From assembly GCA_963971285.1 (NCBI GenBank), contig OZ020263.1, positions 124,001 to 188,000 of the forward strand: a stretch of 64,000 nucleotides of DNA, written 5' to 3'. This stretch comes from Astropecten irregularis (Eukaryota; Echinodermata; Asteroidea; Paxillosida; Astropectinidae). Shown piece after piece: positions 27,101 to 31,609 of the stretch (its first letter is position 1; each line of letters starts with the position of its first letter). The position numbers were made by a program, and so were the translations under genes. A model generated the notes under the pieces. It was not told where the DNA came from. It did not search any database and worked only from the letters and a program-made list of their open reading frames with translations.

Positions 27101-30100
27101 TACTGATGGCGGTGGTTGGATGAGGTAAAGATATAATTGATCTCATTAAACTATTCATGATTATTAAATATTCCCTGGCACTGTCTAGTTTATATAGCTT
27201 GATGTAATCATCCCATCAAGCTGCATGGAGACATAATTCATGTTGTCCAAGTTTATTAAATGCTAACATGCTTGCATTGGCAACTTCCATCTGACTTGTC
27301 ACTAGGACTTTAAGGCTTGCACTTTTCTCCCTTTGTGACAAAAATAATGAATAATTTGGGCACCAATTCTTTGAGCAACAAGCATTGATTAACCAGGTTG
27401 CTGCTGTCTGACCAAGAGCAAGTACAGCTGAAAACAGAGGGTCTCAGCTACAGTTCTAAGGTGGAAGCTAGAGCTGTCAGGTCCGTCTTGAAATAGAAAA
27501 AGGAAAAATCCAAACATGAATTTCCTACCATGCAATGAATGACAGAGACAAAGCTCGTGTTTGGAAGAGGAGCTGTAATCGATCTTAGTATTGGTACTAA
27601 TGCTTGCTAGCCCTGCAGTGTCACAATTAAACACAAAGACAGAACAATGGGAGACTTTTGGAGAGTCGGTCTTGAGTCAACAGCACACGCGCAAACCATG
27701 CTTGCGCTATTGTAAGCATGCATGTGTTGTATTGGGCATGCGTGCGCGTGCGCTGTTGACTCAAGACCAACTCTCCAAAGGTCTCCCATTGGTTACCAGC
27801 CTGGCCATGTCTGTAGGCTGATAGTTCCTTTTCTTTGCTGTGGCATCCTAACTCAGGTGCTGTCTACTATTGTGAGCAATATAACAGGGATTCAAACCAA
27901 ATCAATCTGATATTAAATATTACTATACCTCATAAATATTCATGACCCATAGCCGAATCCCAATTGGTCAATTCACCATGACGTGCCAGTGGATATATTT
28001 GCTGATCACCAGCGAGTAGGCCTGGGAATCTCCGAAAGAACTGTTACACATGTACCATCTCACTGCACATCCTAGGAAAAGTTTGCAGCGCGCGAGCGGG
28101 AGCTTCGGCCTACATGAAGTTAATGAACATTTTGCTGCACTTACTGATACCGGTCTCGACAAAATTGTGAATATTAATGAGGTACAGTACAACAAATACC
28201 ACATGGTTTATTTCGGATTGACAGTCGATTCTAGCTTCCCTTGGTGTTGGAAGCTAGAATCGGTTGTCACACTCAGACCATGTGATATTTGTATATTATT
28301 ACATTCCTTCCCCAGACTCTTCAGCATCCCACCCGATTGCTCCTCACTCCGTCAGTGGACATCTCAGATTATCAGCTGTATAGGCTCTCAAAGTGATGGG
28401 ATTGCAATAACTGATGGCTCAGATGCTCGCAGTCCCTGGATCCAAAGTACAGATTTGACAGGCAACATTGCCATTGATCAACCAGATGTCATCGCCAACT
28501 TGGCCAACTGTAAAACACCAACTGGTGACGACTGGCAAGACATTCAACAAAGTATGAATTCTATTTGTCTTTCTCATCCTTTTTCACATCAATCATCTGC
28601 ATTGTGTACTTCTGTAGGATTATAATTGTACCCTGCTAATAGATTGATTGAGAGTTTTTAAAACAGAAGCATGTAATGAATGGGTAAAACATTAAGAGCC
28701 TGTTTGTTTAATGCACAGGATCACGAATCTTGCGGATTCGGATCCTATCCGTACCCTGCATAGGACGTGGATCTGCAATTCAGATATCCCGTGCATTAAA
28801 CAAACAGGCCCTCAATCCATCTGCTGCTAATTTACTTCAAGCATTGAAATAATCTTGTATTGAGGCATGCACATTCCATTGTTCTGTGACCAATATCAAC
28901 CTCATCAAAGAAGAGCCGTAGAGGGTTCCTTTATAAAACTGAGAATACACAGATCCAACGGCTCGACCATGGAGGTAGAAATTCCCGCCATAACTGCAGT
29001 GTCCCCACCCGCCTTTTGTCCGGCGACAAAAGAATTTATGTCCGCTGCACTCTATATTGCAGGGTGTACACCCTACAATTATAGAGTGCGACGTAGCGTA
29101 CATTTTTTTGTTGCCGGACAAAAGGCAGGCGGGGACACTGCAGTAATGGCAGACAGTGTATCATGCCGTCGGATCGGTCTATAGCTTCTATTAATATTGA
29201 AAGGATAAAACATTAGCAATGTGTTTGCCTCATAGCAGTATTAGCTTCAGTCACTTTGTCAGTAAAATTGGTTGAACAGGTAAAAGGGAGCTTTAGATTT
29301 TCACGTTGACTACGTTGACTGATACGTGATTGCGTCATACAGAGTCTTTGAACATGCGTCAAGTTGTCACCAATGTTGTCTGGGTGATTCCAGGACATAC
29401 AAACTACGGTTTGACGTTCAGCACAACATTTGTGGTCGACGTGAACAAGGTCCATGTTCACACCAATCTAAAGCTCCCTAATGGCCGCCGGGCACCATTA
29501 ATGGCGATATTTTAATCTATGTACTGTTTCTCATTTGAAATACCAGGTGGTCACGTGTTGTTCCAGGGTGAGCTATCCTCCTCAAACCAGTGGGCCGAAC
29601 AATGCGGACCAACGGGCAACTTTAGAATTACAGTGATATTTGATGAGCAAACATCGCCTGGAATCAAAGCTACGTACACTATGAAGTGTAATGACGATAC
29701 TACTATCCAACAGTGGTAAGTTCATAGCTAGTAGGGCACTCTAGGCCTAGTTGTGAAAACCATTCTTCATATTGTAATGGTCATAGGTCACAAGAACCTC
29801 CTATCAAAGGGAAGATTAGCTGGATAGGTACCCACCTCTCAGAAAGTGGAACAGTTAATTGACGCCAACCAAATCCCCTCTCCCCCTAACCCCCTCTTCC
29901 CCCCCCCCCCCAACAGTGTATGTGATCTATTCACTAGCTGTACAGCAAGCAATAGCATCTATGACATGGTGCAGATTTCCTGATTATTTATGCAAGCCAA
30001 CCCAGCACTGACCTCTCTAAGGTTTGACCAATCAGGTGGCATCTACTATCGTACCATTTTGACTGGAGCGGGATTTGAACCAGCGATCTCCGAAATACTG

Positions 30101-30624
30101 TACTGGTTGCTCTATCAACTGAGCTGTTTTGCCCCATTTTGGCAGTGTCCCTATAGCTGATAGTCATTTATCTTTGTTTATTTTGCAGTCAGAAGCCACA
30201 AAACCACTCACATACCGCAATATCCCAAGGAACATTTAAGACGTGCGTAACATTAGCATTGAGTGATCCCCATTTACTGTTTCTCAAGTTGCAGCTTCGC
30301 TCATACTGTGCATATCTTATACTTCCTTGGGATATAGCAGTATGTGAATGCTTTCATGGCTTGTGACTGCCAAACGAAGAAAGATAATTGACTATTAGGG
30401 ACACCACCAACATAGGGCTGGATAACTCAGTTGGTAAGAACATTGGTATGGTATTCCAGAGGTCACTTGTTTGAATCCCACTTTTTACCAACTTTCGTTA
30501 ACTTTGTTTGGTTTAAGATTAGATACCCAATATACAATTGCTATGGAGATGATCATTCTCATGTTATTTCGTTATATTTTTCAGGGATTGGAGCGAAGTT
30601 CAAGAGATCTGGATTAAGAATTAG
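9091..30624 (+). CDS. secreted multi-EGF protein with fibrinogen-like C-terminal start (21 exons)
   Basis: Assembled by keeping frame across GT-AG sites. Exons: 9091-9154, 9757-9969, 16330-16440, 16897-17007, 18193-18306, 18955-19077, 19571-19699, 20380-20502, 21374-21490, 22192-22320, 23640-23762, 24123-24257, 24378-24500, 25247-25381, 25599-25718, 25909-26025, 27088-27124, 28316-28551, 29343-29408, 29547-29715, 30585-30624. The product is about 844 residues: signal peptide (1-21), a 4-Cys module (22-92), 13 six-cysteine EGF domains (93-623), then a segment (624-675) ending in CDHDTDGGGWMR, which resembles the start of fibrinogen-related domains. Residues 676-844 are not recognised. The EGF domains lack the D/N-x-D/N-E calcium-binding start. 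Every EGF exon is phase 1-1, as in exon-shuffled extracellular proteins. The ATG at 9091 is preferred over an in-frame ATG at 8947 because the hydrophobic leader follows it directly. The protein is probably an extracellular matrix or adhesion component, or a lectin-like one. The TAG that ends the frame is followed by 30 more open codons. Exon 19/20 borders are uncertain. Confidence 0.85.
9757..9969 (+). CDS. EGF gene exon 2: N-terminal 4-cysteine module
   Basis: Flanked by TTGTTGCAG and TCAG|GTGAGT, phase 1-1, 71 codons. The four cysteines fall as one near the start, a CxC-like pair in DPCQCTK, and one near the end in LLNCS. There is one N-glycosylation sequon (NVT). I do not recognise the domain. 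Confidence 0.8.
10008..10375 (+). repeat. dispersed repeat copy (GTATCATACTTTGGTAAGAAA family)
   Basis: Shares about 350 bp with 11748-12100 and its 3' part with 19190-19460, including the stretch GCCTGAAATGGTGTATTTAT and a tail with CATGAATCTGTATTT. It is probably one arm plus interior of the element seen in full at 11748-12425. Confidence 0.7.
11748..12425. mobile_element. element with long terminal inverted repeats (~175 bp)
   Basis: The left arm begins GGTAGTATCATACTTTGGTA and the right arm ends with its inverse at about 12395-12425. Correspondence is continuous through the ACCACCACCATCTTCATACC and ACGACCGAAAATC parts, roughly 175 bp per arm. The interior has no recognisable transposase. 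Related single-arm copies occur at 10008, 14065 and 19190. A non-autonomous fold-back element is inferred. Confidence 0.7.
14065..14190 (+). repeat. partial copy of the 11748-type dispersed repeat
   Basis: Matches the interior of the copies at 10008 and 19190: AAAAAGTGGGCACCGTATGG, then TTTTTGCCCATGAATCTGTA and an end at CCAAAGTAT. Truncated on the left. Confidence 0.65.
15080..15269. mobile_element. hAT-type MITE with 8-bp target-site duplication
   Basis: The terminal inverted repeats CAGTGGCG and CGCCACTG bound 15088-15261 (174 bp). They are flanked by a perfect 8-bp direct repeat GTGCTCCC at 15080-15087 and 15262-15269. The interior is an imperfect hairpin with runs of G and C around GCACGTGCCCCC. 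An 8-bp duplication is the hAT superfamily signature. There is no transposase, so it is non-autonomous. Confidence 0.85.
15396..15545. mobile_element. fold-back MITE-like element, GCCGATTTCATAAA ends
   Basis: The left end GGAGCCGATTTCATAAA is inverted at the right end as TTTTATGAAATCGGCCCC. The interior has several GCGACGCGTC/AACGCGTCGT palindromic blocks. The ends resemble, but differ from, the GGGTCGATTTCAC family at 8636 and 26072. Confidence 0.6.
16330..16440 (+). CDS. EGF gene exon 3: EGF domain 1
   Basis: Acceptor TTTTTTCAG, donor CTACA|GTAAGT, phase 1-1. It shows six cysteines in EGF spacing, starting DPCLSTPCQNNGTC and closing with CDCLPNYEGQQC. Confidence 0.9.
16897..17007 (+). CDS. 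EGF gene exon 4: EGF domain 2
   Basis: Acceptor TTTGTGTAACAG, donor GAAC|GTAAGT, phase 1-1. Six cysteines: DPCLSNPCLNEGTC, then CSCMPLYYGVHC. Confidence 0.9.
17381..17790. mobile_element. inverted-repeat element, GGTGTGTGTGAAxGxGCC ends
   Basis: The left end GGCACGTTCACACACACC is inverted at the right end as GGTGTGTGTGAAGGCACC. Inverted matching blocks continue inward around ATTATTTGCGTCGC and CGCGATTATTT. About 410 bp, no coding capacity. Confidence 0.6.
18193..18306 (+). CDS. EGF gene exon 5: EGF domain 3
   Basis: Acceptor TTTTTTCTAG, donor CGAAG|GTTAGT, phase 1-1. Six cysteines: CFFSPCQNGGTC, then CKCTSGYVGTLC. Confidence 0.9.
18690..18895 (+). mobile_element. tRNA-like SINE-type repeat, copy A
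   Basis: Contains a Pol III A-box-like TAGCTCAGTTGGTAGAGCG and a B-box-like GGTTGGAATCCCG. A shared non-tRNA block upstream includes TTGGGATATCGCAGTATGTG and TGACTGCCAAACGAA. It matches 30020-30299 (inverted) and 30310-30480. The tRNA-like part sits at the 3' end, not the usual 5' head. The acceptor stem does not pair, so this is not a functional tRNA gene. Confidence 0.7.
18955..19077 (+). CDS. EGF gene exon 6: EGF domain 4
   Basis: Acceptor TTTCATTTTAG, donor GGATG|GTAAGT, phase 1-1. Six cysteines: CVPDPCEFNGTC, then CNCTSGRYGPQC. It carries NGT and NCT sequons. Confidence 0.9.
19190..19460 (+). repeat. dispersed repeat copy of the 11748 family
   Basis: Starts at ACCGTTAAAATTGTTCCGCC and runs to CGAAAGTATGATATTACCT, colinear with the interior of the copies at 10008 and 11748. 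It lies in the intron about 110 bp before EGF exon 7. Confidence 0.75.
19571..19699 (+). CDS. EGF gene exon 7: EGF domain 5
   Basis: Acceptor TTATTCCAG, donor CTCTG|GTGAGT, phase 1-1. Six cysteines: CLSDPCTNDGIC, then CDCPADFYGPLC. Confidence 0.9.
20380..20502 (+). CDS. EGF gene exon 8: EGF domain 6
   Basis: Acceptor TTCATTGCAG, donor CCTG|GTAGGT, phase 1-1. Six cysteines: CLSNPCSNSGSC, then CYCTTGFYGHTC. Confidence 0.9.
20665..21025. mobile_element. Tc1/mariner-type MITE flanked by TA
   Basis: The left end CAGTGTGTTCC and right end GGGGTAACACACTG are inverted and continue into AACAATGCCCATTT / AAAATGGGTATTGTT. Each end is flanked by TA (20663-20664 and 21026-21027). A TA duplication next to CAGT ends is the Tc1/mariner signature. 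At 361 bp with no transposase, it is non-autonomous. A second inverted pair lies inside (about 20885-20912 and 20948-20972). Confidence 0.8.
21374..21490 (+). CDS. EGF gene exon 9: EGF domain 7
   Basis: Acceptor TTACCCAG, donor ATATG|GTAAGT, phase 1-1. Six cysteines: CTSNPCSSGSSC, then CNCPDGLIGSDC. Confidence 0.9.
21640..21840. repeat. dispersed repeat with GCTGATGAGCAGTTTGCAGC motif
   Basis: Contains GGCCCTCCTAATTCCAAGC followed by GGCTGATGAGCAGTTTGCAG and ATTACTTGTATT. The same order occurs at 36444-36605. Shorter versions lie at 15845-15890 and 42600-42655. Its class is not resolved. Confidence 0.6.
22192..22320 (+). CDS. EGF gene exon 10: EGF domain 8
   Basis: Acceptor GTAATTTCAG, donor ACCCG|GTGAGT, phase 1-1. 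Six cysteines, with a longer first loop: CSGTPNHCLNGGTC, then CECLSGFYGDIC. Its last 14 bases and donor are repeated four more times downstream. Confidence 0.9.
22307..22942 (+). repeat. 127-bp tandem repeat, 5 copies, each with an exon end and splice donor
   Basis: Copies begin at 22307, 22434, 22561, 22688 and 22815, exactly 127 bp apart and nearly identical. Each starts with ATGTGAGATACCTG or ATGTGAGATGCCCG, the last 14 bases of EGF exon 10, followed by GTGAGTAGACCCC. The array therefore presents five tandem 5' splice sites. Only the first yields the EGF frame: readthrough past it meets TAG within the donor region (G-E-stop). Confidence 0.95.
23208..23325 (+). pseudogene. possible decayed EGF exon
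   Basis: Follows an acceptor-like TTGATAG. It has ATCCTTGCACC at the start and GATGTGAAATACTCGTGACT in the middle, close to exon 7 (TATGTGAAATACTCGTGTGA), then TGGTCTAACATGTGG. Stop codons and missing cysteines show it is not functional. Part of it also resembles the sequence near 7990, so a generic repeat is an alternative. Confidence 0.35.
23640..23762 (+). CDS. EGF gene exon 11: EGF domain 9
   Basis: Acceptor TTTGCTTTCAG, donor CAATG|GTGAGT, phase 1-1. Six cysteines: CEPNPCRNGGAC, then CECASHYFGTNC. Confidence 0.9.
24123..24257 (+). CDS. EGF gene exon 12: EGF domain 10
   Basis: Acceptor TTAATTTCACAG, donor ACTCG|GTAAGC, phase 1-1. Six cysteines: CLMNPSSCQNEGTC, then CTCLLPYFGPNC. Confidence 0.9.
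24378..24500 (+). CDS. EGF gene exon 13: EGF domain 11
   Basis: Acceptor CTTTCTCCAG, donor AATTG|GTAAGC, phase 1-1. Six cysteines: CFRYSSPCLNGGAC, then CDCTTNYFGTNC. The intron before it is only 120 bp. Confidence 0.9.
25247..25381 (+). CDS. EGF gene exon 14: EGF domain 12
   Basis: Acceptor TCCTTTCTCAG, donor TCCCA|GTAAGT, phase 1-1. Six cysteines: CESPINPPSCQNGGTC, then CLCVPDYYGEHC. Confidence 0.9.
25599..25718 (+). CDS. EGF gene exon 15: EGF domain 13
   Basis: Acceptor CATGTTATAG, donor TGGTG|GTAAGT, phase 1-1. Six cysteines: CLSALCLNGGSC, then CHCEPGFFGPTC. This is the last EGF domain. Confidence 0.9.
25909..26025 (+). CDS. EGF gene exon 16: start of fibrinogen-like segment
   Basis: Acceptor AATATTTCAG, donor TGTGT|GTAAGT, phase 1-1. 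Two cysteines. The end, SNFYKIKPDC...GAITVY, resembles the segment just before the CDMDTDGGGW motif of fibrinogen-related domains. Confidence 0.8.
26072..26206. mobile_element. fold-back MITE-like element, GGGTCGATTTCAC family, copy 2
   Basis: Ends GGGGTCGATTTCACC and GTGAAATCGACCCC are perfectly inverted apart from one base. The interior has AACTCGAGTTACAATCGATCG as in the copy at 8636. Intronic. Confidence 0.75.
26303..26464. mobile_element. long hairpin element centred on CACGAGGCGAAGCCGAGTG
   Basis: The arms of about 75 bp are inverted: CAAATAATGAATGTTT at the left and AAACATTCATTATTTG at the right. They continue through GACAGATGGACTGTTCCA / TGGAACAGTCCATCTGTC. Nearly no loop. The RNA would fold into a long stem inside the intron. 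Confidence 0.8.
26466..26832. mobile_element. inverted-repeat element next to the 26303 hairpin
   Basis: The left part contains AGTAGATCTTTGTCATTTGA...GGAGGAT. The right part contains its inverse, ATCCTCCAATCAAATGACAA, then GGATCTACTAAGGTGTTATA. The interior has alternating purine-pyrimidine tracts (ACGCGTACGCGCGCACGC). No coding capacity. Confidence 0.65.
27088..27124 (+). CDS. EGF gene exon 17: fibrinogen-type CDxDTDGGGW motif
   Basis: A 37-base exon encoding CDHDTDGGGWMR across the border. Acceptor TTGTTCATAG, donor TGAG|GTAAAG, phase 1 in and phase 2 out. The motif is characteristic of fibrinogen-related and intelectin-type domains. Confidence 0.85.
27645..27791. mobile_element. fold-back element, CAATGGGAGACTTTGGAGA family, copy 1
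   Basis: The left end CAATGGGAGACTTTTGGAGA and right end TCTCCAAAGGTCTCCCATTG are inverted, followed by GAGTCAACAGC / GCTGTTGACTC. The centre is alternating GCGCACGC. A second copy lies at 45154-45294 in the ADAMTS gene. Confidence 0.75.
28189..28297. repeat. hairpin just upstream of the exon 18 acceptor
   Basis: A perfect stem GATTCTAGCTTCC / GGAAGCTAGAATC has a 9-base loop. Outer arms CAAATACCACATGG / CCATGTGATATTTG extend it. It ends about 18 bases before the exon, so the folded RNA would sit beside the polypyrimidine tract. Confidence 0.75.
28316..28551 (+). CDS. EGF gene exon 18: C-terminal module, part 1
   Basis: Acceptor CTTCCCCAG, donor CAAA|GTATGA, phase 2 in and 1 out, 236 bases. 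Contains cysteines in PPDCSS, IISCIG and LANCKT. After the DTDGGGW motif it does not follow the fibrinogen pattern; I do not recognise it. Confidence 0.75.
28694..28813. mobile_element. fold-back MITE, GGCCTGTTTGTTTAATGC family, copy 1
   Basis: The left AGAGCCTGTTTGTTTAATGC is inverted at the right as GCATTAAACAAACAGGCCCT. The interior shows paired blocks GATCACGAATC / GGATCTGCAATTC. The second copy, at 59063-59186, is in the last ADAMTS intron. Confidence 0.75.
28952..29175. mobile_element. long near-perfect palindromic element
   Basis: The ends GATCCAACGGC / GCCGTCGGATC are inverted. Matching continues through ACTGCAGTGTCCCC / GGGGACACTGCAGT and CCTTTTGTCCGGC / GCCGGACAAAAGG to a centre at GGTGTACACC near 29068. 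About 110 bp per arm, intronic. Confidence 0.8.
29343..29408 (+). CDS. EGF gene exon 19: C-terminal module, part 2 (3' border uncertain)
   Basis: Acceptor GCGTCATACAG. The frame reads SLNMRQVVTNVVWVIPGHTN. The donor CTACG|GTTTGA (phase 1) fits the next acceptor but is weak. The frame stays open to 29515. A later donor AACAAG|GTCCAT with an internal acceptor at 29565-29566 is also in frame. Confidence 0.55.
29547..29715 (+). CDS. EGF gene exon 20: C-terminal module, part 3
   Basis: Acceptor TTGAAATACCAG, donor CAGTG|GTAAGT, phase 1 in and 2 out. It reads VLFQGELSSSNQWAEQCG and later TYTMKCNDDTT, with two cysteines. Protein-like, but the family is unrecognised. A phase-0 start after TTGTTCCAG at 29566 is possible. 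Confidence 0.65.
30020..30299 (-). mobile_element. tRNA-like SINE-type repeat, copy C (inverted)
   Basis: The reverse complement matches copy A from AACTTGAGAAACAGTA through CTTGGGATATTGCGGTATGT to a tRNA-like part with CAGCTCAGTTGATAGAGC and GGTTCAAATCCCGC. It stands head to head with copy D. Confidence 0.75.
30310..30480 (+). mobile_element. tRNA-like SINE-type repeat, copy D
   Basis: Contains CTTGGGATATAGCAGTATGT, TGACTGCCAAACGAAGAAAG, an A-box-like ATAACTCAGTTGGTAAGA and a B-box-like TTGTTTGAATCCCAC. Same orientation as copy A and opposite to copy C, only about 10 bp away. Confidence 0.75.
30585..30624 (+). CDS. EGF gene last exon, ending at an in-frame TAG
   Basis: Acceptor TATATTTTTCAG. 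It reads WDWSEVQEIWIKN and then TAG at 30622-30624. The same frame stays open for 30 further codons to TAA at 30715-30717. A donor-like GTAAGA occurs at 30688. The true end of the protein is therefore uncertain. Confidence 0.65.
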
Positions 30625-30717
30625 GCGTACAGCGATGTGCCTTACATTCAGTTCATGATGACTTCAACGGAAAACGTCAACAAGACAGTAAGAATTTTGT
30701 CTTTACAATGGAATTAA

Positions 30718-31609
30718 GATAAGAAGAATTATTATAACATGTAGAGTAATGTTTAAAAAATATGAAACAGAATCAACTTTTAATTGTTTAAAGTCAATTT
30801 ATAATTTTCTATTTCATTCTTGTCCTTTTGGACCTGTTACTTAAGATCACCTAGCATAGTTCAACGGCTGCATAACATCCGCTGGATCAGTCACTCACTT
30901 GCTTTGTATAATGATTGCTCATGATATTTATTACTGTTTCATTCAAATAACAAATTCATAGTCTGTGGATCGGTTTGCAGAAACACCATGTAAAAATCGG
31001 TCGTACTTTTGCACTTTCGACCCTGATGATGACTAGAGCAGGCTAGTGGAAATGTTGAGATCTAAAGAGAAGTACGATAAAATAAGAATTGCGAAAGTAT
31101 GAAAGATTCTTACATGGTGTTACTGCAAACTGATCCACATGTCAATTTTCACCTGTATGTGCACCTTATACTCAGTAATTGTATTCTACTGGTTGTATTT
31201 TCAATATTTTTTAGTTTTAGATTAATTCTTGGGTTTCTATGTACGATGACGTAATGAAACGCATATGACACAGCACTGCTATTTGAAATTACAAGCATGC
31301 ACATTCAATTTGTATAATAGGTTTTGCACAAATAATGACTTTCGTCTCAAATTGTTACGAATTGTTTTAAATAATTCCCAGTTTTTAGTTTGAAACCTGA
31401 AGTTGCTTGTTGTTATGATGAGGCAATGAAGATAGAATAACAACCATCATATCACTGGAATAGGAATCTGTGTATATATTGAATTGTAATAATTGTAACA
31501 AAGTTTTGACTGAAACAGCCAAGGTTACCTCCTGACATTGATGGAGTTCCCTTCTCAGAAGACAAATAGTACCATGTTATGCTTGAAATAGGCTCTTTGC
31601 ACTACTAGC
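30718..31609. other. intergenic, downstream of the EGF gene
   Basis: AT-rich, no open frame of note and no clear AATAAA close to the stop. An imperfect inverted pair around GTGGATCGGTTTGCAGAAAC (30965) and TTACTGCAAACTGATCCACA (31120) suggests another small fold-back element. Confidence 0.5.

Noticed and set aside
28050-28315. Upstream extension of exon 18 as a separate 191-codon gene
   Set aside because: The frame before 28316 runs through a hairpin and intron DNA by chance; the CCCCAG acceptor at 28315 continues the GGGWMR frame.
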